Source: Corynebacterium parakroppenstedtii (GTDB lineage Bacteria > Actinomycetota > Actinomycetes > Mycobacteriales > Mycobacteriaceae). From it: a stretch of DNA of 64,000 nucleotides. The translations under genes and the position numbers were made by a program. Of this stretch, positions 47,507 to 56,601 are shown piece by piece (positions within the stretch are counted from its first letter, which is position 1; each line of letters opens with the position of its first letter). The notes beneath the pieces were generated by a model. It was given only the letters and a program-made list of their open reading frames with translations. It searched no databases and was not told where the DNA came from. Where the stretch lies: assembly GCF_019754935.1 (NCBI RefSeq), contig NZ_JAGSOA010000001.1:1178001-1242000 (forward strand), given 5' to 3'.

Positions 47507-48463
47507 TTATTTGTGGTGGCGGCTCAGGAAGTTCCACACCACGTCGGTGGTCTGGAGCGTGTGGTTATACGGGCCTTCCCCACTCTCCTTCAGATACGGC
47601 GATCCAGGCCAATTGTGCCCACCATCAGCCACGGCAAGATGCTCGACATCGACTCCCGGGTGGCACCCTCCCCATGTCATGCGGGTGACGTTGGCCGCCG
47701 ACGTCGGCGATGTGGTGGGTTCCGATGTGCATCCCTCTAGCTGCGCGAATGTGCCTGCCAATTCGGGTGCTGCCACGTAGTGTTCGCCGTAGCTTGAGCC
47801 TCCGTCGTAATGCATGGTTCCGTCCTTGACGCCGTGTATTTCCATGACGGACACGTTGCTGTTCGGCCTCGACCCGGTGGCGCATGATGTGTGCGTCGCG
47901 GGATAGTAGGCACCGGCGACAGGCGCCACGGCGGCGAAAGTCTCCGGCATCGTGCAGGCGAGTTTGGCGGCGAACCCCCCGCCGTTGGATTTGCCCGTCG
48001 CGTAAATCCGGGTGTGGTCGACACGGTATTTCCGGACGAGTTGGGCGAGGATATCGCGAACGAGTTGTGAGTCTTTGTCCCCGTCGTTAGTGGTGGCATA
48101 GGGGGCGGATTCCCATGCCCGCTGGGTGCCGCTTGTGTCTTTTTCTCCTTGAGGGTAGACGACGAGCGCTGGGAGCCGGTCGAGATCGGTGTATTTCTCC
48201 ATGAGAGCGGCATTTTGGCTGTGCCCGTGGAAAGCGAAAATCACCGGGAGCGCCGTGGCGGTGGCGCCGGTACTAGGTACGGATAAGCGGTATGAGCGGG
48301 TGAGTCCACCCGACGTGATAGTGATTGGTCCGTTGAGTTCTTCATCTTCGCTGGGCGACGATGATCGTCGCCGGGTCACAATGACGGTGAAGAGGGCTGC
48401 GACAATAAGGCTGATAAGAACCGCGGTAGCGATGGCTCGGCGGCGTGGTGAGTGAATCACCAC
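47507..48463 (-). CDS. PHB depolymerase/LpqC-type esterase
   Basis: A 318-residue membrane-anchored or secreted alpha/beta hydrolase. N-terminal hydrophobic anchor (IATAVLISLIVAALFTVIV), oxyanion turn FAFHGHSQNA, nucleophile serine in ATGKSNGGGFAA, and a late histidine in DGGHNWPGS. The PHB depolymerase family includes feruloyl-type esterases and mycobacterial LpqC; substrate not known. Confidence 0.82.
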   Translation of the reverse strand: MVIHSPRRRAIATAVLISLIVAALFTVIVTRRRSSSPSEDEELNGPITITSGGLTRSYRLSVPSTGATATALPVIFAFHGHSQNAALMEKYTDLDRLPALVVYPQGEKDTSGTQRAWESAPYATTNDGDKDSQLVRDILAQLVRKYRVDHTRIYATGKSNGGGFAAKLACTMPETFAAVAPVAGAYYPATHTSCATGSRPNSNVSVMEIHGVKDGTMHYDGGSSYGEHYVAAPELAGTFAQLEGCTSEPTTSPTSAANVTRMTWGGCHPGVDVEHLAVADGGHNWPGSPYLKESGEGPYNHTLQTTDVVWNFLSRHHK

Positions 48464-48540
48464 CCCAACAGTATGCTTCCCTAAACGTCACGGTCAAGGG
48501 TTGGCGGTCAAGGGTTGGCGCACACGAGCCACCCCGCCGA

Positions 48541-49956
48541 CTACTCCTCAGCGGTCACGTCATCCAGGTTTTTGCGCGACACCATAAACAGGAGAATCAG
48601 GGTCAGCGTGGCCTCGATGGCGCCGAAAGCGAGCATATCGACGTAATCAAAGTTCCCGGAGAGCTTGGTCAAAATCATGGGGAAAAAGAACCCGACGTAC
48701 GTCAGCACATAGAACGCCGAGGTCAAACCGGCGAGGTCATCCGGTCCAGCGAGCCGCTGGACCTCCGTCAGGCCAGAGATCAACACAAGCCCATACCCGA
48801 GGCCCAGCAAAGCAGCCACAGAAATAGATCCGACAATGGAGAGTCGTGTCGATACGAAAGCTGCTAATGCCATCCCGAAGGCGACAAATACGATGCCCAG
48901 TATGGGCCCGCGCGCGCTGTAGTCAGTGTTGATACGGTCTCCGACTTGTTGGATGCCGAAACCGAATGCCAAGCACACCACCGTGAGAAGTGCAGAGTAG
49001 GCAACGGGGGCTTTGACGTGGGAGGACATGAGTGCGGGTGTCACCGCGTAGGCAACCCCGGCTGCCCCGAAGACCCACGGTGCGATCGGCACGGCGACCG
49101 TCAAGAATCGCGGGTGTTTGGCAGTGGGAACGGCCAGGTCGGACCAAAAGCTGCCATGAACTTTTAAGTGTGCGGACTGCCGAGTTTCCGGTATTTTCAC
49201 CAGGAAGATCAGGGTGGGAATAGACAGGATGATCTGCAAAATGTAAGACAACTGTCCTGGTATTGGCCCCCATTGCGCAAGAAGACCAGCAACGCCGGCA
49301 CCTATCCCGAAGCCACCCGTGAGAGCCATGGCTGCTCGGCCCGCGCCAGCCGACTTTTTCGCATGAGGGTCAAAAGGTACCTGTGAGAGCTCTTTCACCC
49401 ACGATCCACCTACAGTCATGGCAATTCCAACGGCAAGGCCGGCTAGCAATCGGCCGATAAACATCGGGATCTCAGACTTTTCTCCTATGGCAATCAAGAT
49501 CGAGCCAACGATGGCAGCGAGAGGCCCCCATAGCATCACTGGCTTGCGTCCGTAGCGGTCTGAGAGGGGTCCTAAGAAAACCAGGCCTACCATAATCCCG
49601 ATGGCATAGGCGCCCAACAAGGAATCCACGAAGACCGGCGAGAAGACACTTTCACCACGGTAAAAAATGAGGAGCGGTGTGAATTCGTTGCCACCCCAGG
49701 CGATTACGAACATCGCCATGACGACGAAAACCCATGCATAGCGATCCGAGGCATTCGCGGTAGTGGGCGTGGCGGCCCGGAGCTCATGGGGTGTGACGTC
49801 GGCAAACTGATCCTGTTGCGTGCTACTTCGCGCGCTCGTTGTCGTGGAAGAGACGCTGCTATCGGCAGTATGTGTGCTGCTGGCAGCTGTATGTGGGGGA
49901 ACGGGGTCAACGTGTGCGTCTGAGCTGTCGCTCTCAGACGATTTCGGGGAGGACAT
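48541..49956 (-). CDS. Major facilitator superfamily transporter
   Basis: 471 residues with 12 hydrophobic helices after a Ser/Thr-rich cytosolic tail of about 70 residues. The MFS loop 2-3 signature is present as LGPLSDRYGRKPVML. ATG 49956 chosen over an upstream codon that lies in the divergent promoter region. Substrate unknown; a multidrug or sugar-acid efflux role is possible. Confidence 0.85.
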   Translation of the reverse strand: MSSPKSSESDSSDAHVDPVPPHTAASSTHTADSSVSSTTTSARSSTQQDQFADVTPHELRAATPTTANASDRYAWVFVVMAMFVIAWGGNEFTPLLIFYRGESVFSPVFVDSLLGAYAIGIMVGLVFLGPLSDRYGRKPVMLWGPLAAIVGSILIAIGEKSEIPMFIGRLLAGLAVGIAMTVGGSWVKELSQVPFDPHAKKSAGAGRAAMALTGGFGIGAGVAGLLAQWGPIPGQLSYILQIILSIPTLIFLVKIPETRQSAHLKVHGSFWSDLAVPTAKHPRFLTVAVPIAPWVFGAAGVAYAVTPALMSSHVKAPVAYSALLTVVCLAFGFGIQQVGDRINTDYSARGPILGIVFVAFGMALAAFVSTRLSIVGSISVAALLGLGYGLVLISGLTEVQRLAGPDDLAGLTSAFYVLTYVGFFFPMILTKLSGNFDYVDMLAFGAIEATLTLILLFMVSRKNLDDVTAEE

Positions 49957-50121
49957 GGCCTTATCGTAGGAGTGCCCAGTTTTCCAATGAAATGAAATCG
50001 CGATTTTAGGCCGAAATTGCGCAACTCTCACATAAACGACCAATATGTGGTATACGTCATGTTTTCTACGCATCGCCCAGATCGTCTATATCGCCTGAAT
50101 CACCGGAGAGGTAGGACAACG

Positions 50122-50976
50122 ATGGCTCGCACGAATCCCGAGACAGCTCATGACAAGAAGGTTGCTTTGGTGACCGGGGCGACGTCGGGTATCGGAAAAT
50201 CGACCGCGCTCAAGCTGCTCAAGAAGGGTTTTGTGGTTTACGGAGCAGCCCGGCGCGAGGACCGTTTGCGCGAGCTGGTGCGCGACGGGGTGCGCACTCT
50301 GCGGATGGATGTGACTGATGAAGACTCCATGCGAGAGGGGATCAACACCATTATCGACGACGCTGGCCGCATTGATGTTCTGATCAATTGTGCTGGATAT
50401 GGCGTTGTGGGCGCTATTGAGGACGTTGACCCCGGTAATGCCCGCCGACAGTTTGAGGTTAACGTGTTCGGCCCAATGGCGTTGGTGCGGTTGGTTGCTC
50501 CGCATATGCGCGAGCAGGGTGAGGGCCGGATTGTGAATGTGTCATCGATCGCGGGGAAGGTTCCTGCCCTGCTCGGCGGTTGGTACCACGGGTCGAAATT
50601 TGCTCTGGAGGGGCTGAGCGATTGTCTGCGTTTGGAGTTGGAACCGTGGGGTATCGATGTGTCGGTGGTGGAGCCGGGCCCGGTGAAGACGGAGTGGCCG
50701 CATATTGCTCAGGAATCGATGGAGGAAACCAGTGATGGTGGGGCGTATGCGGAGATGGCGCACGCGGTGGCGGAGTCTGTTGAGTTTAAGCACCGCCCGG
50801 GGATGGTGTCTCGGCCGGGGACTGTGGCGCGTGTTGTGGTGAAGGCCGCGACGGCTGAGCGGCCCCGCACGCGGTACGCGGTGGGGCCGTTAGCGAAACT
50901 CACGGTGCTGTTACGCCGCCTACTCCCCGATCGAACCATGGATTTCTTTATCCGTAAGAGCTACAAGCTCGGATAG
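50122..50976 (+). CDS. Short-chain dehydrogenase/reductase
   Basis: 284 residues of the classical SDR fold: cofactor motif TGATSGIG, NCAGYG, catalytic serine in VSSIAG and the Tyr-x3-Lys pair in YHGSK. The Arg after the second strand (AARREDR) suggests NADPH. ATG 50122 has GAGAGG upstream. Substrate unknown. Its stop is 8 bases from the duplicated tRNA end. Confidence 0.88.
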   Translation: MARTNPETAHDKKVALVTGATSGIGKSTALKLLKKGFVVYGAARREDRLRELVRDGVRTLRMDVTDEDSMREGINTIIDDAGRIDVLINCAGYGVVGAIEDVDPGNARRQFEVNVFGPMALVRLVAPHMREQGEGRIVNVSSIAGKVPALLGGWYHGSKFALEGLSDCLRLELEPWGIDVSVVEPGPVKTEWPHIAQESMEETSDGGAYAEMAHAVAESVEFKHRPGMVSRPGTVARVVVKAATAERPRTRYAVGPLAKLTVLLRRLLPDRTMDFFIRKSYKLG

Positions 50977-50983
50977 GCGGGAT

Positions 50984-51014
50984 GTGGAGCCGCCTGTCAG
51001 AATTGAACTGGCGA
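50984..51014. repeat. 31-bp copy of the tRNA-Thr 3' end (att-like)
   Basis: Matches 52234-52264, the T-arm and acceptor 3' end of tRNA-Thr, at 29 of 31 positions and in the same orientation. Beyond it the similarity to a tRNA stops (no 5' acceptor strand), so this is not a working tRNA. The pair frames a 1.25-kb segment, as left by site-specific integration into a tRNA gene. Confidence 0.75.
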
Positions 51015-51049
51015 TATTCCCATGACGGGTGTTTGTCGACGCAGTGCGC

Positions 51050-51211
51050 CTACCAACGCTTCTTACGCTTGCGAGAATTATCTTTCTCGTCCTTCAAGAA
51101 GTCGAATCGCGTCCGAGGGTACTTGGCGAAGTACTCCTCCGGGTTCGTCTCAAGGAGCTTGATGCGCTCCGAATAGGTTGCATCGAATGTGATGTTCTTT
51201 GGGCTGGTCAC
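51050..51211 (-). CDS. 53-residue basic protein
   Basis: Starts at GTG 51211, overlapping the stop of the GAF gene by four bases (GTGA). Sequence begins MTSPKNITFDATYSERIKLL, continues with LETNPEEYFAKYPRTRFDFL and ends with a Lys/Arg cluster. Charged and probably helical, no membrane segment. Codon pattern and tight coupling support a real gene. Function unknown; likely partner of the GAF protein. Confidence 0.65.
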   Translation of the reverse strand: MTSPKNITFDATYSERIKLLETNPEEYFAKYPRTRFDFLKDEKDNSRKRKKRW

Positions 51212-52080
51212 TTCGGCTCACCTCCATGGCGTAGGTCAGAAACAACTCTACCCGCGCGGTCGAAAGAATCCATGTTGATTTTCGGCACTCCTCCCTGCGC
51301 CACAAACGTCGTGGCCAACGACGAGCCGTACTTCATCAGAAGTTTCTGGTCAAAACTCGTGAGCCCATCAACCGGCTTAGCATCAACGGTGAGCAAGCCA
51401 AAAAGGCTATTACCTGCGTAAACAGGGGCCACTGCGAACGATCCGTACTCGAGCTCCTCATCCGCTTCCGGCCCCGTGAGCTGACGGGTATCATGCACAA
51501 GTCGTCCTCTACCTGTCAGGGCGAGCATGAGTGTCGGCGATTCGGGGGTAAACACTCGGCTAGACACACGCCCCATTTCGCCGATCCTTCCCCATGATGC
51601 TGCAGTAAGGGTCGCACGTTCTGGCGAGGTTACTTCGAAATAGTTCACCGACACCCCAACGTCGGGCCCCAACCTGTTGCTAACGACCCTCAGCACTATG
51701 TGCCGTGCGCCTGACAGTTGTTCCTTTCGATCCCTGGCCCCGAGCTCAGGGTCCGAAGCTCTCAATATCAAGGCATCGAGCATGTTGATCTCCGAGAGCA
51801 GCTCTTGGACCGTGTCGCGCTGTTCGCCTTGTTTGTGCTCCGTGAGTTCCTTCCGGTGTCGCTCTCTGAAGGCTCGAAACCCGATTGCAGTCACCGCGAC
51901 AACAACTCCGCCCGCCAGCACCCATCCTCTCGTAGCGCCCTCGAAGGCGAACGCTGCACCAGCGGCCGTCGTGCCTCCGAAGGAGAGTATCTCGGAGAGG
52001 AACGTCCCTCGTGTACCCAGCCATGTGAGGACCTTTGGCTCTGGCAAGACTAGGTCGTCCCCATTAGCAATCTGCATCAC
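51208..52080 (-). CDS. Membrane-associated GAF-domain protein
   Basis: 290 residues. Residues about 30-70 form one or two hydrophobic segments (TTAAGAAFAFEG, GWVLAGGVVVAVTAIGF), then a short basic coiled region (RERHRKELTEHKQGEQ), then a GAF-like domain (about 105-270) with YGSFAVAPVYAGNSLFGLLTVDA near its end. GAF domains bind small ligands or act as sensors. There is no kinase, cyclase or DNA-binding output in the protein, so the coupled 53-residue protein may supply it. AAGGGGG precedes the GTG/ATG start. Lies within the tRNA-bounded segment. Confidence 0.7.
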   Translation of the reverse strand: MMQIANGDDLVLPEPKVLTWLGTRGTFLSEILSFGGTTAAGAAFAFEGATRGWVLAGGVVVAVTAIGFRAFRERHRKELTEHKQGEQRDTVQELLSEINMLDALILRASDPELGARDRKEQLSGARHIVLRVVSNRLGPDVGVSVNYFEVTSPERATLTAASWGRIGEMGRVSSRVFTPESPTLMLALTGRGRLVHDTRQLTGPEADEELEYGSFAVAPVYAGNSLFGLLTVDAKPVDGLTSFDQKLLMKYGSSLATTFVAQGGVPKINMDSFDRAGRVVSDLRHGGEPK

Positions 52081-52198
52081 GTGTATACCCCCTTATCCCA
52101 CCCGTGATGTGTTCGGGAATTATTACGGAAAGATCCCGAACGCCGCCGCAAAACCACGCACGATGCCTCGCGTCCCCCCGGTCCGCGAAAATGCGTGA

Positions 52199-52231
52199 AG
52201 CCCCAGGCAGAACCAGATTGTGCCTGGGGCT
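52199..52231 (-). terminator. Terminator of tRNA-Thr
   Basis: Perfect 11-base stem AGCCCCAGGCA / TGCCTGGGGCT with an 11-base loop, 4 bases past the tRNA 3' end. Confidence 0.75.
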
Positions 52232-52234
52232 AGG

Positions 52235-52310
52235 TGGAGCCGCCTGTCAGAATCGAACTGACGACCTTCTCATTACGAGTGAGATGCTCTACCGACTGAG
52301 CTAAGGCGGC
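52235..52310 (-). tRNA. tRNA-Thr(CGT)
   Basis: A complete 76-base cloverleaf on the minus strand. The acceptor pairs GCCGCCT with AGGCGGC, followed by discriminator T and encoded CCA. The D-arm is GCTCAGTCGGTAGAGC. The anticodon stem TCTCA/TGAGA holds the loop CTCGTAA, so the anticodon is CGT (reads ACG, Thr). The T-arm is GTCAG-TTCGATT-CTGAC. Its 3' end is duplicated at 50984. Confidence 0.96.
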
Positions 52311-52418
52311 ATGAAGTACCTCGACGCATATTACCTGAACCAGTCGCGGGACCAAAACGTAGCCCTCACCTCGAGGCTCGTGCGATAAATTCCCGGCCCC
52401 GCCGCGACTTCCCTCGCC

Positions 52419-53762
52419 CTACCCAACAGGCCCAGTCACGCATATTTGCCGCAACCTACCCACCATCGCGTCGAGCGCTCCCTCTTGCCGGACCCCTGAA
52501 GCGAGTAGGTCGCGCCCCATCCGGACGGCATCGACGCACTGTAGCAGCTGCTCAGGCGTGTTTCGCCGGGCTAGTTCGGCTGCGGTATTCGCGTGGTCGG
52601 GGTGGATAGCAGGCACACCTCCGCCACCAGCATTCACGCTCACCATAAGCGCATCGCGGTAAAGCCCCGCAATATCCATCAGCGAGAGATCCAACAGGTC
52701 AATAACCATTCGCGTTCGGCGGTTTTTCTGCTTCGTTTCCAGCTCTTTCATCGCGCCCGCACTCCCCCGCTGTGCCTTCGCCGCGCCACGCCCTTTCGCA
52801 CCAACCCCCAGGGCCTCCCGCAACTTCCCCAGCTCAGCCTCGTCGCGTTCAGCGGTGGCCGCTTCGGCTTCTTTTTTCGCCGACGCCACCAGCTCCCCGG
52901 TGTATAGGTAGGCGTCCCCGTCCTGGTACACCTTTTCCGGGACACGTAGCGCCCGTTGCCGCTGAGTCCGCGCCTGTTCGTCCGACGCCAGCCGCTTAGC
53001 CCGTCCAACATGCCCGCCCGACACAGACGCCGCCCAATCAATCTGCCGTTCGGTGAGTTCCAGGGCTGTGTCGTCGGCAAGAATATGTTTGACCTCGTCT
53101 ATTGACGGCGTAGGGATGTAGACGTGCCGGCATCGGGAACGAATCGTGACGTGGACGTCATCCGGGTCGGTGGACGGTGCGCACAGGATAAACACCGTCC
53201 GCGGCGGGGGCTCCTCGATGGATTTCAGCAGGGCATTGGCGCCGGCATCGTTGAGCCGGTCGGCGTCTTCGACGATAACGACGCGCCACTGCGCGGTGGT
53301 GGGCATGCGCGAGGCGGCTTCGATCATGTCGCGCACCTGCTTCACCGGGATAACGACGCCCTCGGGCACGATGGTGACGATGTCCGCGTGCGTTCCGGCC
53401 AGGGCGGTTCGGCAGGCTTCGCATTGCCCGCAACCAGGTGTTTCTTCTTTGCACATTAACGACGCGGCGAATGCATTTGCGGCGACGGACCGGCCCGCGC
53501 CAGGCGGTCCGGTGAAGAGCCAGGCGTGGGTCATGTGGGCGGATCGGTGTGCCGACGCAGGCTGGCGGGCGGGCGTGGCGTCATCTATTTCAGGTGTAGT
53601 GGTTCCGCTATCCACGCCAGCCCCACTACCCAACTCACTCCCGCGAGCAGCGATCTCGCGGGCGGCATAAACAGCGTTGGTGAGCGTTTCGCGCACAGTG
53701 GGGGATCCCACCATCTGCCGCAGCAGTGGTGGTTCGGGGCGGTCGGTGGCGCGGGAATCCAT
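52419..53762 (-). CDS. holB: DNA polymerase III subunit delta'
   Basis: Clamp-loader subunit of the replicative polymerase, 447 residues. AAA+ features: degenerate Walker A GPPGAGRS, the four-cysteine zinc module in CKEETPGCGQCEACR, Walker B-like VVIVEDADRL and the ANALLKSIEEPPPRTVFIL stretch. C-terminal helical domain with an Ala/Lys/Arg-rich insert. Start ATG 53762. Confidence 0.93.
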   Translation of the reverse strand: MDSRATDRPEPPLLRQMVGSPTVRETLTNAVYAAREIAARGSELGSGAGVDSGTTTPEIDDATPARQPASAHRSAHMTHAWLFTGPPGAGRSVAANAFAASLMCKEETPGCGQCEACRTALAGTHADIVTIVPEGVVIPVKQVRDMIEAASRMPTTAQWRVVIVEDADRLNDAGANALLKSIEEPPPRTVFILCAPSTDPDDVHVTIRSRCRHVYIPTPSIDEVKHILADDTALELTERQIDWAASVSGGHVGRAKRLASDEQARTQRQRALRVPEKVYQDGDAYLYTGELVASAKKEAEAATAERDEAELGKLREALGVGAKGRGAAKAQRGSAGAMKELETKQKNRRTRMVIDLLDLSLMDIAGLYRDALMVSVNAGGGGVPAIHPDHANTAAELARRNTPEQLLQCVDAVRMGRDLLASGVRQEGALDAMVGRLRQICVTGPVG

Positions 53763-53859
53763 GGGAATAGTGTACGTTGCGCCCCTGACATGCCATGCCG
53801 GCGATATGCGTGGCCACAACACCGCCCGTCGTCCCGATTGACCAGTTATCCTATTGATT

Positions 53860-55389
53860 ATGACTATTCAGGAGTATCTGCGGTGGCTTCGGGGCACCTC
53901 GTGGCCTTTATATGCGGCATCGGTGCTTCTGGCTAATGTGGTCGGCGCCCTAGCGGTGGGCGCTTTTCTCCGGTTTTTGTTGCCACTGGGTGAGCGCGAC
54001 GATCTCACGGATTTTTCCAGTTCAGTGGGCGTGCTTTACGCGGTGTACTTCGTGGCAGCCGTGGTGGCAGGTATCGGCTGTACCGTTTTTCTGTTTCAGT
54101 CGGTATTGAGGTGGCAGCGCCATCCTGACCGCTTCGACCCCATCATGATCCGCCACCTGGTGCTGCGCATCCCCGCTTTCCAAGCGTTCCTGGGCGCGGC
54201 TCTGTGGCTGATTGGTGTGGTTATTTTTACGGCTGTGGCCGCTACTCGTTCCGCGAGCCTCGCTGTGTCGGTGTGCGTGACGGCTCTTCTGGGCGGTGCG
54301 ATGGTCACGATGCTCACGTATTTCATTGCGGAGCGTCGTGTTCGCCCGATCGCGATCACTGCCCTGACGGTGAACGCGGATCGGACCTTCCTGGAGCCGT
54401 CGATTAGCGGGCGCATCCGCCAAGTATGGGTAACGACGACGGCCATCCCCGTGGTGGGAATCGTGCTGTTGGCGGTGGGCGCTCGCCAGGGTTTTTTCTC
54501 CAGCGACGCGGCGAGTCTGATGCCCGCGGTGGTGGCCCTCGCGGTGACGTCGTTAGTGACGGGCTGGGCCGGTGCTGCGCTGCTCTCGATGAGCATCGCG
54601 GACCCCATTGATGAGCTTCAGGACGCTATCCTCCGCGTGCGTCGCGGTGAGACGGATACGGACGTCCCGATTTATGACGGCTCGGAAATTGGTGTTCTGC
54701 AGGCGGGTTTTAACGAGATGATGCGTGGTTTGCGGGATCGCCAGCGTGTGCGCGATGTGTTCGGTCAGTACGTGGGCATCGAGGTTGCGCGCCAGGCGAT
54801 GGAGGAGAACCCGGTGTTGGGGGGTGAAGACCGCCTGGTCGCGGTGCTGTTCGTCGACGTGATTGGTTCAACGACGTTCGCGGTGAATCATTCGCCGGAA
54901 GATGTTGTGGAGACGCTGAATCAGTACTTTGATCGCGTCGTGGAGATCGTGCACAAACACCGCGGGATTATCAACAAGTTTGAGGGCGACGCTGCGCTGG
55001 CTGTTTTCGGGGCTCCGCTCCCGCTTGACGACATCGCTGGCCACGCGTTGGCGGCGGCGCGTGAGCTTCGAGCAGAGCTGCGCGGTCTGCGCCTGCAATC
55101 GGGTATTGGTGTGGCTGCCGGGCACGTTGTGGCTGGTCACATTGGTGCCCATGACCGTTTTGAGTACACGGTCATCGGCGACGCGGTGAACCAGGCCGCT
55201 CGGTTGACGGATTTGGCTAAGGACACTCCTGGCCGTGTTTTAACCTCTGCTGCGACGTTGCGTCGCGCAAATGAGGCGGAGCAGGCGCGGTGGACTGTGC
55301 TGAAGTCCGTGGAGCTGCGCGGGCGCAAGGAGATGACTCAGCTGGCACGTCCTATTCGCCCGACGCTGGCTGACCGCTCGGAGAGGTAG
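53860..55389 (+). CDS. cyaB: Membrane class III adenylate cyclase
   Basis: 509 residues: six membrane helices, a HAMP domain (about 265-320: SIADPIDELQDAILRVRRGE), then a class III cyclase domain. Metal aspartates and substrate residues are seen in LFVDVIGSTTF, NKFEGDAALAVFGAP, and EYTVIGDAVNQAARL. Makes cAMP, the ligand of the global regulator GlxR in corynebacteria. Divergent from holB. Confidence 0.9.
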   Translation: MTIQEYLRWLRGTSWPLYAASVLLANVVGALAVGAFLRFLLPLGERDDLTDFSSSVGVLYAVYFVAAVVAGIGCTVFLFQSVLRWQRHPDRFDPIMIRHLVLRIPAFQAFLGAALWLIGVVIFTAVAATRSASLAVSVCVTALLGGAMVTMLTYFIAERRVRPIAITALTVNADRTFLEPSISGRIRQVWVTTTAIPVVGIVLLAVGARQGFFSSDAASLMPAVVALAVTSLVTGWAGAALLSMSIADPIDELQDAILRVRRGETDTDVPIYDGSEIGVLQAGFNEMMRGLRDRQRVRDVFGQYVGIEVARQAMEENPVLGGEDRLVAVLFVDVIGSTTFAVNHSPEDVVETLNQYFDRVVEIVHKHRGIINKFEGDAALAVFGAPLPLDDIAGHALAAARELRAELRGLRLQSGIGVAAGHVVAGHIGAHDRFEYTVIGDAVNQAARLTDLAKDTPGRVLTSAATLRRANEAEQARWTVLKSVELRGRKEMTQLARPIRPTLADRSER

Positions 55390-55435
55390 CGGGTGGCACC
55401 TACTCGGTGGTCCCCGACGCTCGTTGCTGCTAGCT

Positions 55436-55508
55436 TTACTCGACGGCGGAGTGTCCGGGAAGTTCCTTACGAATAGCTCTGGCCATGAGGTTGCGGGGGA
55501 AGTCAGAC
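55436..55508 (-). pseudogene. 3' remnant of an acyl-CoA ligase gene
   Basis: The minus strand reads DFPRNLMARAIRKELPGHSAVE then stop, matching the C-terminus of the intact ligase at 57014 (FPRNPMGKVIRKKLPGHSTVE). The catalytic GK is changed to AR. Similarity ends at about 55508, where AT-rich DNA with the DUF3644 gene begins. It is a fragment of a further ligase paralog, or a diverged duplication flanking an insertion. Confidence 0.75.
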
Positions 55509-55571
55509 TTTCGACACGCCTAAAAAAATATTTTCTACTTTCACTAAAAATTCCAAGAGGGGTTAAATCTC

Positions 55572-56600
55572 GTGCACGAGAAAGAGAATGGTGAGAAGAC
55601 GGTCTCTCGCCTTCTTGAAAAAAGTCAAGAGGCATTCGTACTCGCTGTCGAGCTGTACAACAGGCCAAGCCTGAAATACGGCGCGGAAAGTTGTTCGATA
55701 TTACTATGCAACGCCTGGGAGCTAATGCTTAAAGCTCACATCATAAATAAATGGGGAATCGAGTCGATATATTACAAGTCTGACCCAACAAAAACTTTAA
55801 CGCTATCTGATTGTTTGAAGAAAGTATTCACAAACGAAAAAAGTCCGTTACGCTCCAATATGAACGCAGTAATGAGATTTCGGAATACCAACACTCATTA
55901 TATAACTGACGAATATGAGATATTCTACGGCCCTTTTCTCCAGGCGTCCGTCGAAAACTATGCAGACACACTCATGGAGTTCCATAGCCTTTCTGTCTCA
56001 GATCTCATCCCAGAGAATCGACTAGCTCTTGCCATACGAAAGGGAGATATTACGCCGGAGACCATCCGCGCGAAATATGATCCTGCTGTTGCCCAGCACC
56101 TTCTCACCAGCGAGGAAGCCGTTGCTAGAGAAGTAAGCTCAAAAGGAGACCCTCGCATCGCAGCAATTTACGAGACGACCCTTCGACTCGTAAAGAAAAA
56201 GAATGATGCCGACCTGAATGTACACGTTCAAAAAGATGCCAAGGGTAAAATATCAATAGTACGTGACATTAAAGACCCAACAAGCTATTATCCCTATACC
56301 GCGAAACGAGCCATAGAAAAAATTGATAAACTCCTCAAGAAGCGTGGAGTGACCTTCTATTTTAACGGAGAAGTAAAGGAAAAGTTTACGGGCCATTCTT
56401 TCCAATTATTCGTGAAGTTTTACGATATGAAAGGAAATGACCGCTTCGCCTACGACCGTAAAACTCCTGGAGAAAAGAACCACAGCTGGATTTACTCGGA
56501 ACAGACTATTGTATTCATCTCCGACAAAGTGGAGAAAAATCCCCATAGTTGTCTTGATCACTTGAATATATACTCTAAAAAGAACTGTGGATATAGCTAA
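55572..56600 (+). CDS. DUF3644 protein with HEPN-like motif
   Basis: 342 residues, GTG start with AGAGGGG upstream. The N-terminal part is all-helical: SLKYGAESCSILLCNAWELM, and MRFRNTNTHY containing Arg104-x4-His109, the pattern of HEPN ribonucleases. The C-terminal half is Lys-rich mixed alpha/beta. Matches DUF3644 by recall; its function is unestablished. GC content is far below the neighbours, and the gene sits in a 1.5-kb insert between a ligase remnant and a ligase gene, both signs of transfer. A role in RNA-targeting defence is possible but is inference. Confidence 0.7.
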   Translation: MHEKENGEKTVSRLLEKSQEAFVLAVELYNRPSLKYGAESCSILLCNAWELMLKAHIINKWGIESIYYKSDPTKTLTLSDCLKKVFTNEKSPLRSNMNAVMRFRNTNTHYITDEYEIFYGPFLQASVENYADTLMEFHSLSVSDLIPENRLALAIRKGDITPETIRAKYDPAVAQHLLTSEEAVAREVSSKGDPRIAAIYETTLRLVKKKNDADLNVHVQKDAKGKISIVRDIKDPTSYYPYTAKRAIEKIDKLLKKRGVTFYFNGEVKEKFTGHSFQLFVKFYDMKGNDRFAYDRKTPGEKNHSWIYSEQTIVFISDKVEKNPHSCLDHLNIYSKKNCGYS

Positions 56601-56601
56601 A

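Noticed and set aside
50984..51060. A second tRNA gene next to the short-chain dehydrogenase
   Set aside because: Only the T-arm and acceptor 3' strand match a tRNA; no 5' acceptor strand or anticodon arm pairs, and the region overlaps the 53-residue gene stop.
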